From NCBI GenBank assembly GCA_017644185.1, contig JAEPMA010000014.1, forward strand, positions 28,998 to 92,997: a stretch of DNA of 64,000 nucleotides. Direction: 5' to 3'. The first letter of the stretch is position 1. Each line of letters begins with the position of its first letter. Below are positions 47,349 through 57,853 of the stretch, piece by piece. The DNA is from Rhodospirillales bacterium. Its GTDB lineage: Bacteria > Pseudomonadota > Alphaproteobacteria > Rhodospirillales > Casp-alpha2. The notes beneath the pieces were generated by a model that made no database searches, was not told where the DNA came from, and worked only from the letters and a program-made list of their open reading frames with translations. The position numbers and the translations under genes are program-made.

Positions 47349-48044
47349 ATGCTGACTGTTGAAAACATCGATCTGTTCTATGGTGCCGCCCAGGCGTTGA
47401 AGGGTGTCTCCATGCAGGCGGAAACCGGCAAGGTGACCTGCGTTATGGGCCGCAACGGCGTCGGCAAGACCAGCCTGATGCGCGCCGTCGTCGGCCAACA
47501 ACCCGTCACGCGGGGCGCGGTCAAATGGGACGATGACGACATTTCGAAAATGCCGGTGTTCGAGCGGGCGCGGCAGGGAATCGCCTTCGTCCCCCAAGGG
47601 CGCGAAATCTTCCCCCTTCTGACGGTTGAAGAGAATCTGGAGACGGGGTACGCCTGCCTGCCACGCGGCCAAAGGCGCGTCCCGGACGAAGTGTTCGACC
47701 TTTTTCCGGTTTTGAAGGACATGTTGAAGCGCCGCGGCGGTGACTTATCGGGGGGACAGCAACAACAACTCGCCATCGGGCGCGCCCTGGTGACGCGGCC
47801 CAAGCTACTTATTCTCGACGAGCCGACGGAGGGCATTCAGCCGTCCATCATCCAGGATATCGGACGTGCGATCTCATATCTCAGGGACACCGGCGACATG
47901 GCCATCGTTCTGGTCGAGCAGTATTTTGAGTTTGCGCGCGACCTCGCAGACCGCTTCACTGTCATGGACAGGGGCGAGGTCGTTCTCGCCGGCGACAAGG
48001 CGGATATGAACGAGACCGATGTTCGACGACACCTCACCGTTTGA
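47349..48044 (+). CDS. urtE: Urea ABC transporter ATPase UrtE
   Basis: 231 residues, LivF type. Walker A GRNGVGKTSLM (about 34), signature LSGGQQQQLAIGRA (about 135), Walker B LLILDEPTEGIQPS (about 155), H-loop VEQYFEFA. The ATG at 47349 follows the urtD stop by two bases; the longer in-frame extension covers urtD and is rejected. ureD starts inside its last 26 bases. Confidence 0.96.
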   Translation: MLTVENIDLFYGAAQALKGVSMQAETGKVTCVMGRNGVGKTSLMRAVVGQQPVTRGAVKWDDDDISKMPVFERARQGIAFVPQGREIFPLLTVEENLETGYACLPRGQRRVPDEVFDLFPVLKDMLKRRGGDLSGGQQQQLAIGRALVTRPKLLILDEPTEGIQPSIIQDIGRAISYLRDTGDMAIVLVEQYFEFARDLADRFTVMDRGEVVLAGDKADMNETDVRRHLTV

Positions 48045-48876
48045 CGGGACAGCCGCACCGGTTCTTCAACGAACGAAGGGAACGGCCGCGTGCGGATTCA
48101 AGAAACGCGGCGGCAAAACGGTACTCGATCGTCTCCACCAATCCGGTTCTTTCAAGATCAGACTGCCCCGCCTAGACCCCGGTCAGGCGCCGGAGGCGGT
48201 CCTGTTGAACACCGCCGGGGGCCTCACGGGAGGCGACAAGCTCTCATTCGAAGGTGAATTACAAGCAGGCTGCGAGGCAGTCTTCACCACACAGGCGTCC
48301 GAGCGCGCATATCGATCCATTTCGGGTGAAGCGCTGGTTACCAGCCGCCTCACTGCCGGCGCGGGCAGTTCGCTCGCGTGGCTGCCGCAAGAAACTATTC
48401 TCTTCGACGGTGCGAGACTGAGGCGCTCATTCAACGTCGATCTTGAAGGTGACGCCACTCTCCTCGCCCATGAATCCACCGTCTTCGGGCGCGCGGCGAT
48501 GGGGGAAGTCGTGAACAACGGTTTGTTCTCGGATGTCTGGCGCATCCGTCGCGACGAAAAGCTCATCCATGCCGACGCGGTGCGGGTCGAGGGGCCGGTC
48601 GCGGATACCCTGTCGAACGCCGCGACCCTCAGGAACGCGCGCGCCATGGCGACGATCCTGTTCGCCGCGACTGATGCCGAAACCCGATTGGATCAGGTCC
48701 GCGACATTATCGACGGCATATCGCCCGCGGTCGGGATTGCCGGCGCCAGCGCATGGCAAGAAAAGCTGGTCATTCGTGCAGTCTCCGATACCGGCGCCAA
48801 CCTGCGCCGGATCGTACAGCCACTGATTACGGAACTGCGGGGCGGCAAGCCGATGCCCCGTGTCTGGTCGACTTAA
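48019..48876 (+). CDS. ureD: Urease accessory protein UreD
   Basis: 285 residues. The conserved UreD core is visible: LNTAGGLTGGDKLSFE near 58-73, then TQASERAYRS and LAWLPQETILFDGARLRR. UreD works with UreF and UreG to load nickel into the urease apoenzyme. The start overlaps urtE by 26 bases, linking the transport and enzyme parts of the cluster. It is followed by ureA after 18 bases. Confidence 0.95.
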   Translation: MFDDTSPFDGTAAPVLQRTKGTAACGFKKRGGKTVLDRLHQSGSFKIRLPRLDPGQAPEAVLLNTAGGLTGGDKLSFEGELQAGCEAVFTTQASERAYRSISGEALVTSRLTAGAGSSLAWLPQETILFDGARLRRSFNVDLEGDATLLAHESTVFGRAAMGEVVNNGLFSDVWRIRRDEKLIHADAVRVEGPVADTLSNAATLRNARAMATILFAATDAETRLDQVRDIIDGISPAVGIAGASAWQEKLVIRAVSDTGANLRRIVQPLITELRGGKPMPRVWST

Positions 48877-48894
48877 AAGAGCGAGGAGAGGGAC

Positions 48895-49197
48895 ATGAAC
48901 CTAACCCCCAGGGAGAAGGACAAGCTGCTGGTTTCGATGGCAGCCATGGTCGCGAGACGGCGGCTGGAGCGTGGTGTGAAACTGAACCACCCGGAAGCAA
49001 TCGCACTGATCACCGACTTCGTGATCGAGGGTGCGCGGGACGGCAGGTCCGTCGCCGAGTTGATGGAAACGGGCGCCACCGTCATCACCCGCGATCAGGT
49101 GATGGAGGGGATCGCCGAGATGATCCACGACGTGCAGGTCGAGGCGACCTTCCCCGACGGCACCAAGCTCGTCACCGTCCACGAACCGATCCGCTGA
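48895..49197 (+). CDS. ureA: Urease gamma subunit
   Basis: 100 residues, full length. Starts [20 protein letters not shown]; contains the [22 protein letters not shown] block and the closing HEPIR. It forms the trimer of alpha-beta-gamma units that hydrolyses urea to ammonia and carbamate. GAGGAGAGG precedes the ATG. Beta follows after 13 bases. Confidence 0.98.
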   Translation: MNLTPREKDKLLVSMAAMVARRRLERGVKLNHPEAIALITDFVIEGARDGRSVAELMETGATVITRDQVMEGIAEMIHDVQVEATFPDGTKLVTVHEPIR

Positions 49198-49210
49198 GGA
49201 GACATTCGAT

Positions 49211-49525
49211 ATGATCCCAGGTGAAATCATCCCCGCCGACGGCGAGATCGAGCTGAACGCCGGTCAGCCGACCGTCACGATCGAGGTTGCCAACACCGGC
49301 GACCGCCCGGTCCAGGTGGGCAGCCACTACCATTTCTATGAAACCAATTCGGGTCTCGAATTCGACCGTGAGAAAGCGCGCGGCATGCGCCTCGACATCG
49401 CGTCGGGCACCGCGGTGCGCTTCGAACCGGGCCAGACCCGCGAAGTGACGCTGGTCCCGTTACTCGGGTATCGCACGGTTTACGGCTTCAACCAGAAAGT
49501 GATGGGAGGCCTCGATGCCGGCTAA
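49211..49525 (+). CDS. ureB: Urease beta subunit
   Basis: 104 residues. [18 protein letters not shown] start, [13 protein letters not shown] and the [18 protein letters not shown] block are all standard. It overlaps the alpha gene by 11 bases. As in most bacteria other than Helicobacter, gamma and beta are separate proteins. Confidence 0.98.
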   Translation: MIPGEIIPADGEIELNAGQPTVTIEVANTGDRPVQVGSHYHFYETNSGLEFDREKARGMRLDIASGTAVRFEPGQTREVTLVPLLGYRTVYGFNQKVMGGLDAG

Positions 49526-51227
49526 AATTTCACGCGCCGCGTATGCGGACATGTTCGGCCCGACCACGGGCGATAAAGTACGTCTCGCCGACACGGAACT
49601 CTTCGTCGAGGTCGAGCAGGACTACACCATTTACGGCGAAGAAGTGAAGTTCGGCGGTGGTAAAGTGCTGCGCGACGGCATGGGTCAGTCGCAGACGCCC
49701 CGCGCATTGGGCGCAGTCGACACCGTCATCACCAACGCGCTGATCGTCGATTACTGGGGCGTCGTCAAAGCCGATGTCGGCCTTCGCGACGGCCGTGTCG
49801 TCGGTATTGGCAAGGCGGGCAACCCCGACACCCAGCCCGACGTCGACATCGTCGTCGGTCCGGGCACCGAAGCCATCGCGGGGGAGGGAAAGATCCTCAC
49901 CGCGGGCGGATTCGACGCGCACATTCACTTCATCTGCCCCCAACAGCTTGAAGACGCTTTGATGTCGGGCGTCACCACCATGCTGGGCGGCGGCACGGGT
50001 CCTGCAACGGGAACGAAAGCGACGACGTGTACGCCCGGTCCGTGGCACATCGGCCGCATGATCCAGGCCGCAGACGCCTTTCCGATGAACCTCGCGTTTT
50101 CGGGCAAAGGGAATGCGTCCAAACCCGAAGGGCTGTATGAGCAGATTCTCGCAGGTGCATGCTCCTTAAAACTGCACGAAGACTGGGGCACGACACCCGG
50201 CGCCATCGACTGCTGCCTTTCCGTCGCCGATCAGATGGACGTGCAGGTGATGATCCACACGGACACCTTGAACGAGTCGGGTTTCGTCGAAAACACAGTC
50301 GCGTCATTCAAGGGCCGCACGATCCACGCCTTCCACACCGAGGGCGCGGGCGGCGGTCACGCCCCCGACATCATCAAGGTGTGCGGGGAAGAGAACGTCA
50401 TCCCGTCGTCGACCAACCCGACGCGCCCCTACACCGTCAACACGCTCGAAGAACACCTCGACATGCTGATGGTCTGCCACCACCTCGACAGCCGCATCCC
50501 CGAAGACGTGGCCTTCGCCGAGAGCCGTATCCGCCGCGAAACCATCGCCGCCGAAGATATCCTCCACGACATGGGCGCATTTTCGATCATCGCGTCGGAC
50601 AGCCAGGCCATGGGCCGAGTTGGGGAGGTTTTGATCCGCACCTGGCAGACTGCCGACAAGATGAAGCGTCAGCGTGGCCGGCTTCCGGAAGAAACCGGCG
50701 ATAACGACAACATGCGGGTGAAGCGCTACATCTCGAAATACACCATCAACCCGGCCATCGCGCACGGCATGGCGGCGCACATTGGCTCCATCGAGGTGGG
50801 CAAGCGCGCCGATCTGGTGCTGTGGTCGCCGGCGTTCTTCGGGGTCAAACCGGACCTCGTTTTGATCGGCGGCTCGATCGCAGCGGCGCAGATGGGCGAT
50901 CCAAACGCGTCGATCCCGACCCCACAACCCGTTCACTACCGCCCGATGTTCGGCGCGTTCGGGAAGAACTTGACCGCGAGCGGCGTCACGTTCGTCTCCC
51001 AAGCGGCGATGGAACAGGGGTTGCAGCAGATTTTGGGTGTCTCGAAAGAGATGGTCCCCGTCGTCAACACGCGGGGCGGGATCTCGAAGAAATCCATGGT
51101 CTTGAACGATTATCTACCCAAGATTGATGTCGATCCGGAAACCTATGAGGTCCGCGCCGACGGCGAACTTCTGACATGCGAGCCGGCGGACGTGCTGCCC
51201 ATGGCGCAACGCTACTTCCTGTTCTGA
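49515..51227 (+). CDS. ureC: Urease alpha (catalytic) subunit
   Basis: 570 residues, standard length. Nickel-site residues are visible: HIHF (first two His, about 137-139), the carbamylated lysine K219 in [32 protein letters not shown], and the mobile flap MVCHHLD with its Cys and His (about 320). It matches the Klebsiella enzyme (K217). Hydrolyses urea to ammonia and carbamate. All active-site residues that can be recognised are intact. Confidence 0.98.
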   Translation: MPAKISRAAYADMFGPTTGDKVRLADTELFVEVEQDYTIYGEEVKFGGGKVLRDGMGQSQTPRALGAVDTVITNALIVDYWGVVKADVGLRDGRVVGIGKAGNPDTQPDVDIVVGPGTEAIAGEGKILTAGGFDAHIHFICPQQLEDALMSGVTTMLGGGTGPATGTKATTCTPGPWHIGRMIQAADAFPMNLAFSGKGNASKPEGLYEQILAGACSLKLHEDWGTTPGAIDCCLSVADQMDVQVMIHTDTLNESGFVENTVASFKGRTIHAFHTEGAGGGHAPDIIKVCGEENVIPSSTNPTRPYTVNTLEEHLDMLMVCHHLDSRIPEDVAFAESRIRRETIAAEDILHDMGAFSIIASDSQAMGRVGEVLIRTWQTADKMKRQRGRLPEETGDNDNMRVKRYISKYTINPAIAHGMAAHIGSIEVGKRADLVLWSPAFFGVKPDLVLIGGSIAAAQMGDPNASIPTPQPVHYRPMFGAFGKNLTASGVTFVSQAAMEQGLQQILGVSKEMVPVVNTRGGISKKSMVLNDYLPKIDVDPETYEVRADGELLTCEPADVLPMAQRYFLF

Positions 51228-51234
51228 GGGTCGG

Positions 51235-51735
51235 ATGCTGCGCGCGAGCGAAATCAAAAGGAAAGGCGAGTGGGACGGGGTCGCCGTCGACACGGTGGTG
51301 TTGGGTTATGACGACCGTTACCGGCGGCGCATGGCGATGACGGGGGAAAGCGGGCTCGATTTCGTGCTCGACTTACCGAAAGCGGGCGTGCTTGCGGACG
51401 GCGATGCGCTGGTGTTGTCGGACGGACGTTTGATCGCGGTCAAGGCCGCCGCCGAACCGCTGTTGGAAATCACCTGCGCCGACCCGGTACACTTGGCCAA
51501 GGTCGCGTGGCATTTGGGGAACCGCCACCTTCCGACGCAGATCGACGGCACCCGCATCCTGATCCGCGAAGATCACGTCATCGCGGATATGGTGCGGGGA
51601 CTTGGCGCCGACGTGAAACACGTCGATGCGCCCTTCACCCCCGAGGGTGGCGCGTATTCGGGCGGCGGCCATCACCATCATCATCACGATGATGAAGATC
51701 ATGATCATCACCACGCGGGACACCATCATGGATAA
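51235..51735 (+). CDS. ureE: Urease nickel metallochaperone UreE
   Basis: 166 residues: N-terminal peptide-binding-like domain, C-terminal metal domain, and a His-rich tail (about res 144-166) with runs of His and Asp plus HHHAGHHHG at the end, able to store several Ni ions. It delivers nickel to UreG. Begins 7 bases after ureC; overlaps ureF by 8 bases. Confidence 0.95.
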   Translation: MLRASEIKRKGEWDGVAVDTVVLGYDDRYRRRMAMTGESGLDFVLDLPKAGVLADGDALVLSDGRLIAVKAAAEPLLEITCADPVHLAKVAWHLGNRHLPTQIDGTRILIREDHVIADMVRGLGADVKHVDAPFTPEGGAYSGGGHHHHHHDDEDHDHHHAGHHHG

Positions 51736-52414
51736 CCCAATAAGTAATGCTGGGCTCTATCGACTGATGGCGTGGCTGTCGCCGAGCTATCCGGTCGGCG
51801 CGTTCGCGTATTCGCATGGGATCGAGTGGGCTGTTGAAGATAACCGCGTCACGGACGAACAGACACTCGCGTCTTGGGTGGAGAGCATCGTCAGACACGG
51901 CGCCGGATGGTCGGACGCGGTCTTGTTCCAGGCTGTGTATGGGTGCGGTGACGACATCGACAAACTTGTCGAGATCAACGCCTTCGCCCTCGCCCTCGCG
52001 CCATCGTCGGAGCGTCATCTTGAGACGTCGGCGCAGGGCACCGCGTTCAGGAAAGCCACCACCGACGCCTGGCCGTGGATGGGTATGGATGAAGCGGTTG
52101 ACGCTTTAGGTGCGGAGATCGCCTATCCCGTTGCCGTCGCGGCGGCAGCCAGGGGTCACCAAATCCCGCTCGACGCCGCGCTGAACGCGTATCTTCATGG
52201 CTTCGCCGCCAATCTGGTGTCGGCGGGCGTGCGTCTCATCCCGCTCGGCCAAAGCGCCGGGCAGCGGGTGCTGTCGGGCTTGGAGAACGCCATCACCGAA
52301 ACGGCGGTATCTTCGGAACATGCGTCCCTCGACGACGTCGGCGGCATCGCGGTCATGAGCGACATCGCCGCCATGCAACACGAAACTCAATACACGAGGT
52401 TATTCAGATCATGA
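51728..52414 (+). CDS. ureF: Urease accessory protein UreF
   Basis: 228 residues, mostly helical. Landmarks: [25 protein letters not shown] near 14-34, the AQGTAFRK segment, [25 protein letters not shown] (about 158-182). It gates UreG GTPase activity in the UreDFG complex. The start at 51728 was chosen because of family fit and 8-base overlap with ureE; a longer frame runs through the His codons of ureE. Confidence 0.95.
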   Translation: MDNPISNAGLYRLMAWLSPSYPVGAFAYSHGIEWAVEDNRVTDEQTLASWVESIVRHGAGWSDAVLFQAVYGCGDDIDKLVEINAFALALAPSSERHLETSAQGTAFRKATTDAWPWMGMDEAVDALGAEIAYPVAVAAAARGHQIPLDAALNAYLHGFAANLVSAGVRLIPLGQSAGQRVLSGLENAITETAVSSEHASLDDVGGIAVMSDIAAMQHETQYTRLFRS

Positions 52415-53055
52415 GTTCTTCTGTTAACGGGCCCCTTCGGGTCGGTATCGGCGGGCCGGTCGGCTCGGGCAAGACGGCACTGATGGAGCGGCTCTGCCAG
52501 ACGTTCCGCGACGTCTACAACATCTGCGCCATCACCAACGATATCTATACCAAAGAAGATGCCCTGATCCTGACCCGCGCCGGCGCGCTCCCCGAAGAGC
52601 GCATCATGGGCGTCGAAACCGGCGGCTGTCCGCACACCGCGATCCGTGAAGACGCGTCGATCAACCTCGCCGCCGTCGACACGATGAACGAGAAGTTTCC
52701 CGGTCTCGACGTGATCCTGATCGAGTCGGGCGGCGACAATCTGGCCGCCACGTTTTCGCCCGAACTCGCCGACATCACGATCTATGTGATCGACGTATCG
52801 GCGGGTGAGAAAATCCCCCGCAAAGGCGGCCCGGGGATTACGCGGTCCGATCTTCTGGTGATCAATAAGACCGATCTGGCGCCCCTCGTCGGGGCGTCGC
52901 TGGACGTGATGGACAGCGACACCAAGCGCATGCGCGGCGACCGGCCTTATGTGTTTTCGAACATGAAGACGAGCGAGGGCCTTGAGACCATCGCAGGCTT
53001 CATCATCGCCGCCGGCGGGCTTGAGTCTGACTCCGCCAAGTCCGTTTCTTCTTAA
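52411..53055 (+). CDS. ureG: Urease accessory GTPase UreG
   Basis: 214 residues. P-loop [12 protein letters not shown] (about 10-21), nickel-binding CPH in [11 protein letters not shown] (about 72), the [17 protein letters not shown] block and the NKTDLAP base-recognition motif (about 151). It provides GTP energy for nickel insertion. Overlaps ureF by four bases. Last gene of the urea operon; hairpin repeats follow. Confidence 0.98.
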   Translation: MSSSVNGPLRVGIGGPVGSGKTALMERLCQTFRDVYNICAITNDIYTKEDALILTRAGALPEERIMGVETGGCPHTAIREDASINLAAVDTMNEKFPGLDVILIESGGDNLAATFSPELADITIYVIDVSAGEKIPRKGGPGITRSDLLVINKTDLAPLVGASLDVMDSDTKRMRGDRPYVFSNMKTSEGLETIAGFIIAAGGLESDSAKSVSS

Positions 53056-53059
53056 TGCT

Positions 53060-53155
53060 CCCCTCATCCTGTCCTTCTCCCAAGGGAGAAGGAACTTTCG
53101 GACAACCTTCCCCTCTCCCTTGGGAGAGGGTGGCGCGAAGCGCCGGGTGAGGGGG
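53060..53155. repeat. Palindromic repeat cluster after ureG
   Basis: Hairpins at 53073-53081/53084-53092 (9 bp), 53111-53119/53122-53130 (9 bp) and 53132-53136/53140-53144. The text CCCCTCA...GGGTGAGGGG resembles the cluster at 1690-1820. It separates convergent ureG and dnaE2 and could stop both transcripts. Confidence 0.75.
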
Positions 53156-53156
53156 C

Positions 53157-56100
53157 TTAGCGAAAATTCCGCCCGTCCGGGATGTCGTGCGACTGATCGA
53201 AGGTCTTGAGACTGCGCTCTTCGAGAACGTCCGGCGGTGTCGCGAGGGTGCGCAGGTAGTCGTTCAACCCCAGTAAATGCCTGGCCACCACGTGAATGAC
53301 CCGGCCTTCTTTTTGTAAGGTGCCCGCGACCCTGAGCAACCGGCTCTCCAATAAATCGCGGCGATAACGTTCGAAGATTGCCGGCCAGACGATGACGTTG
53401 GCGACGCCGGTCTCATCTTCCAATGTCGCGAAAATCACGCCACACGCCGTCCCCGGCCTTTGCCTGACGACAACCAGACCCGACACCGCGACCCACGCCC
53501 CGTCTTTCATATCTGATAACTTTTCATTCGGGACGATCCCATCGGCGGCAAGTTCGTCGCGCAACAACGCGCACGGGTGCTTCCTGAGTGACAGTCTGAG
53601 GTGCCGGTAATCCGCCATCACTTCTTCACCGATGCCGAGTGCGGGGAGATCGACGTCCGGTTCGATCCCCCATTCGGGTGGGGGTGCGTTGGACCCGGGG
53701 CGCGTTTGCGTCTCGGCGAAGGCGAACAACGGCAGCGGCGTTTCCCCCAACCCCCTGACCTGCCAGAGCGCGGCGCGCCGGTCGAGGCCGAGCGAGCCCC
53801 ACGCATCGGCCCGCGCCATCGTTTCCAACGCACGGCGATCCAGATTGGCACGGCGCCAGGCATCGCGGACCGTCTGATACCCGTCGTCGCGCGCCGCCAA
53901 CAGACGTGCCACGTCGGCCTCGCGCATACCCTTCGCCTGCCTGAACCCAAGCCTGAGCGCCCGGCCCGCGCGCGCATCTTCGAGCGTGCAATCCCAGTCA
54001 CTGTGATTGACGTCGAGCGCTCGGACCTCGACCCCGTGATCGCGGGCATCTCTGACCAACTGCGCGGGCGCGTAAAACCCCATCGGCTGCGCGTTCAGGA
54101 TGGCGCAGGCGAACGCCGCCGGATAATGCTTCTTCAGCCACGCCGACACATAAACCAGTAACGCGAACGACGCCGCGTGCGATTCCGGAAAGCCGTAATC
54201 CCCAAACCCCTCGATCTGTTTGAAGCAGCGCTCGGCGAAGTCTTCGTCGTAGCCATTTCTGACCATCCCCCGGATCATCTTGTCGCGGAAGTTGTTGATC
54301 GTCCCCGTGCGTTTGAACGTCGCCATGGCGCGGCGCAAACGGTCGGCGTCTTCGGGGGTGAAACCGGCGGCGACGATCGCGATCTTCATCGCCTGCTCCT
54401 GAAACAAAGGCACGCCGAGCGTCTTACCTAAAACCTGTTCCAGTTCACGGCTTGGAAAGGAGACTTTCTCTTCCCCGTTCCGGCGGCGGAGGTACGGGTG
54501 CACCATATCGCCCTGGATCGGGCCAGGGCGAACGATCGCAACCTCGATCACCAAATCATAGAACACGCGCGGTTTGAGGCGCGGCAGCATGCTCATCTGC
54601 GCACGGCTCTCGACCTGGAATACGCCGATGCTGTCGGCTTCACACAACATGTCATAAACGGCAGGGTCTTCCTGGGGGATCGTCGCCAGGTCGAAGGACG
54701 CCCCATAATGCCGCTCGATCAGGTCGAACGCCTTGCGGATACACGTCAGCATCCCCAACCCCAGCACATCGATTTTGAGGATTCCCAATCTATCGAGGTC
54801 GTCCTTGTCCCATTCGATGACGGTGCGGTCCTCCATCCGCGCATTCTCGATGGGGACGATGTCGTGTAATGGCTGTTCCGAGATCACGAAACCGCCGACA
54901 TGTTGGGATAAGTGGCGCGGGAACCCCGACAACTGGCGGCTTAAGATAATGACTTGTTTGAGGGTGCGGTCCGAGGGGTCGAGGCCGATCTCGCGAATGT
55001 TGTCTTCCTTGATGCCGCCCCGCTCCCAACGCGATGCGCGCGAGAGGGCATCGACGGTATCCATCGACATCCCCATCACCTTCCCGACCTCGCGGACGGC
55101 GCTGCGGCTTCTGTAACAGATGACTTCCGCGGTCAGCGCGGCGCGTTCGCGCCCGTATTTCCCGTAGATATACTGGATCACCTCTTCGCGGCGTTCGTGC
55201 TCGAAGTCGACGTCGATATCGGGCGGTTCGTTCCGGGCGGCGGAGACGAAACGCTCGAATAATAAATCCATGACGCTCGGGTCGACGGACGTGATCCCAA
55301 GACAGTAACAAACGGCGGAGTTCGCCGCCGATCCCCGCCCCTGACATAAAATCCCACGGCTGCGCGCAAAGCGGACGATGTCGTCGACGGTCAGAAAATA
55401 GGGTGCGTAGTTCAGCTTACCGATGAGATTGAGCTCGTGCTCAATATTGTAGCGGACCTTACCGGGGATCCCATCCGGGTAACGGTTCGCCGCACCGATC
55501 CACGTCAAGCGCGCCAGTTCTTCCTGCGCGGTCGAACCGTCGGGAACCGGCTCGCTCGGATACTCGTACTTCAACTCATCCAACGAGAACCGGCAGCGTT
55601 CGACAATGGTTTTAATATTCGAGATCGCATCGGGCCGATCCTGGAACAGCCGCTTCATCTCGCCGGCGGATTTCAGATGACGCTCCGCATTCGCATTCAA
55701 CCGCGCCCCTGCCTGGTGGATCGTGCAGCCTTCGCGAATGCACGTCAGGACATCTTGTAACGGGCGGCGCGCCGGCGTGTGATAAAGAACGTCACCCGCC
55801 GCCACCAGCGGGATATCCATCGCATCCGCCAGCAGCCCCAACGCCCGGATCCGTGCCCCGTCGTCGCCCCGCGCCAGATGCTGGACGGCAAGATAGAGCC
55901 TTCCACCAAAAACCTCGCGCAGCTTCGTTAAATGATCCGTGAACTTATCGTCGACGCCACCATTCGCGCGGTCGGGGGTCAGCGCGACGATAACCTGCCC
56001 TTCTGCGTGGTCGAGCAGATCGTTGATATACAGGTGGCAATGTCCCTTCTCGGCGCGGCGCTTGCCCGTGCTCAGCATTCTCGATAAACGCGCATAAGCG

Positions 56101-56348
56101 CTCTTGTCTTCGGGAAAACACAGCACCCCCGGCCCATCGATGAAGTCGAGCCGCGCACCGACGATAAGCCTCATTCCAATATCCACCGCCGCGCCATGAA
56201 ACCGCACCACGCCCGCCAGCGTGTTGCGGTCGGCAACGGCGATGGCATCGTGGCCCAGCGCATGTGCGGTCTCGACCAACTCCTCGGGGTGCGATGCGCC
56301 CATCAGGAATGAGAAATTGCTGGTGACCTGAAGCTCCGCATAGCTCAT
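53157..56348 (-). CDS. dnaE2: Error-prone DNA polymerase III alpha-like subunit
   Basis: 1063 residues. PHP domain (about 1-280; MSYAELQVTSNFSFLMGASHP, AVADRNTLAG) and C-family polymerase core with the catalytic aspartates in PPDIDVDFEHERR (about 388-400). It lacks the C-terminal regions of the replicative DnaE. The ImuC part of the SOS mutasome, doing translesion synthesis. The ATG at 56348 overlaps the imuB stop by 4 bases; the upstream extension lies in imuB and is rejected. Last of three cotranscribed genes. Confidence 0.95.
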   Translation of the reverse strand: MSYAELQVTSNFSFLMGASHPEELVETAHALGHDAIAVADRNTLAGVVRFHGAAVDIGMRLIVGARLDFIDGPGVLCFPEDKSAYARLSRMLSTGKRRAEKGHCHLYINDLLDHAEGQVIVALTPDRANGGVDDKFTDHLTKLREVFGGRLYLAVQHLARGDDGARIRALGLLADAMDIPLVAAGDVLYHTPARRPLQDVLTCIREGCTIHQAGARLNANAERHLKSAGEMKRLFQDRPDAISNIKTIVERCRFSLDELKYEYPSEPVPDGSTAQEELARLTWIGAANRYPDGIPGKVRYNIEHELNLIGKLNYAPYFLTVDDIVRFARSRGILCQGRGSAANSAVCYCLGITSVDPSVMDLLFERFVSAARNEPPDIDVDFEHERREEVIQYIYGKYGRERAALTAEVICYRSRSAVREVGKVMGMSMDTVDALSRASRWERGGIKEDNIREIGLDPSDRTLKQVIILSRQLSGFPRHLSQHVGGFVISEQPLHDIVPIENARMEDRTVIEWDKDDLDRLGILKIDVLGLGMLTCIRKAFDLIERHYGASFDLATIPQEDPAVYDMLCEADSIGVFQVESRAQMSMLPRLKPRVFYDLVIEVAIVRPGPIQGDMVHPYLRRRNGEEKVSFPSRELEQVLGKTLGVPLFQEQAMKIAIVAAGFTPEDADRLRRAMATFKRTGTINNFRDKMIRGMVRNGYDEDFAERCFKQIEGFGDYGFPESHAASFALLVYVSAWLKKHYPAAFACAILNAQPMGFYAPAQLVRDARDHGVEVRALDVNHSDWDCTLEDARAGRALRLGFRQAKGMREADVARLLAARDDGYQTVRDAWRRANLDRRALETMARADAWGSLGLDRRAALWQVRGLGETPLPLFAFAETQTRPGSNAPPPEWGIEPDVDLPALGIGEEVMADYRHLRLSLRKHPCALLRDELAADGIVPNEKLSDMKDGAWVAVSGLVVVRQRPGTACGVIFATLEDETGVANVIVWPAIFERYRRDLLESRLLRVAGTLQKEGRVIHVVARHLLGLNDYLRTLATPPDVLEERSLKTFDQSHDIPDGRNFR

Positions 56349-57853
56349 GCGAACAGCCCATGCATGTACCAGCGGGTAAGATGATCCGTTTCGTACGTGC
56401 CATCCCGGAACACCCAGAAGCGGCGGCCGTCCTCGTCTTCCAGACGATAGTAATCGCGGAATTGGCGGCCCGATCCGCGCCGCCACCATTCAGGCGCGAT
56501 CCGCTCCGGTCCCTCGACATGGCGCACCCGGTGCGACTGCCGGCGCCAGGTGAAGGATATCGGCGATTGGCCGGGCGCCGATAAATCCGCGTCGATCGGC
56601 TCGGGTGATGGCAGCAATCTGACCGGGCGCGGCTGATCGGCGATCCAGCCGTCCTGGTGCGGCGCACCGGTCGCCGGACGCACGGACACCGCGCGTTCGG
56701 GGATATGGCTCTCGACCGCTTCGATCCGATAAACCCCGTTACGACCAAGCCTGTTTCTCAATCTGTCGATCAACGGGTCGAGGGGAGCGTTCCCTTCTCC
56801 CACTGCTGCCAGATCGATCTGCCCCGGCTTGAGTCGATCCGTGGCCACGGCTTCCAGGCTCATCTGCTCGATTCCGAAACCGGGCTCTGCCTGATCCAAT
56901 TTCTCACGGAACAACTTCATCAGGTGTACCGGGTCGCGACCGGCGCGACCGGTCCCGATAGCGATCCGCTGGGTCCGGCCGTCGACGCGATAGAACACGA
57001 GTTCCAGCCGCCGGGCGCCCCGCCCGTCCTTTTCCAGTTGTGCGCAGAGTTCTTCCAGAAGGCGCCGGGTGGCTTCGGCTATATCCTCGGCACGGCCGAT
57101 GGGTTCGGCGAACGCGAGGCGGCTCCGCCATTCGGGTGCGGGACGGACCGGCGAGATCGGCTCGGCGGCGTGCCCCAGCACCTGATCGAGCCGGTTCAAC
57201 ACCTGCAGACCGCACCGCTTGGCGAGCGGCGCACGCGGCATGCGATAGAGGTCGCCGATCCGCGCAAGGCCGAATTCCCGCAACCGGACATCGGTTTCCG
57301 GGGAAAGCCGAAGCGCGGTGACCGGCAGACCGGCGAGCCAATCCCTGGTCTTATCGACTGGAACTGAATTGCCACGCCCGAACCGCGCCCACGCCCACGC
57401 CGCCCCCGGCGTGTCGGCGGCGGCGGCGTTCACCGACAGTTCCATGCGCCGGAGCCGGCGCGTCAGATCGTCGAGGATTCTATCCTCGCCCCCAAACAGA
57501 TGCGCACAGCCGGTGATGTCGAGGACGATCCCATCCAATCCATCCGACGCGGTGAAAGGGGTATACCGCCCGCACCAATCGGTCAGGCCCGCTAACGCTT
57601 TTGCATCTCCGCCCGGTTCCATGGCGGCGGTTCTGATCGCGGGCAACAGCGCCCGAGCATCGGCAAGTGTCATGCCGGGCGCGATACCGTCGCGGGCCGC
57701 ATCGGCATCGACGGCACCGATGCGCACACCGCCCGAAACCGCATGCACCAGCGCCATCGGTCCGGCAAGGCGCTGGCCGTCAGCCCGCCGCCGCTCGGCC
57801 GCCCAGTGCTTCAGCCAGACGGAAACGTAACGCCTGTTCATCCCATTCAACAT
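56345..57853 (-). CDS. imuB: ImuB, Y-family polymerase-like mutasome hub
   Basis: 502 residues. Y-family layout with little-finger-like region, but the N-terminal strand that normally carries the metal-binding DxD reads RRYVSVWLKHWAAER, so catalytic aspartate is missing there, as established for ImuB. It acts as a scaffold linking the beta clamp, ImuA and DnaE2. Two nearby ATG codons (57853, 57841) are possible, the former overlapping imuA by 74 bases. Middle gene of the cassette. Confidence 0.93.
   Translation of the reverse strand: MLNGMNRRYVSVWLKHWAAERRRADGQRLAGPMALVHAVSGGVRIGAVDADAARDGIAPGMTLADARALLPAIRTAAMEPGGDAKALAGLTDWCGRYTPFTASDGLDGIVLDITGCAHLFGGEDRILDDLTRRLRRMELSVNAAAADTPGAAWAWARFGRGNSVPVDKTRDWLAGLPVTALRLSPETDVRLREFGLARIGDLYRMPRAPLAKRCGLQVLNRLDQVLGHAAEPISPVRPAPEWRSRLAFAEPIGRAEDIAEATRRLLEELCAQLEKDGRGARRLELVFYRVDGRTQRIAIGTGRAGRDPVHLMKLFREKLDQAEPGFGIEQMSLEAVATDRLKPGQIDLAAVGEGNAPLDPLIDRLRNRLGRNGVYRIEAVESHIPERAVSVRPATGAPHQDGWIADQPRPVRLLPSPEPIDADLSAPGQSPISFTWRRQSHRVRHVEGPERIAPEWWRRGSGRQFRDYYRLEDEDGRRFWVFRDGTYETDHLTRWYMHGLFA

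Noticed and set aside
57560..57567. GGTATACC core of the GntR operator inside imuB
   Set aside because: It lies within coding sequence, far from any promoter of the oxalate genes, and one 8-base palindrome is expected by chance in 64 kb. It serves as a caution for the single site before tctC.
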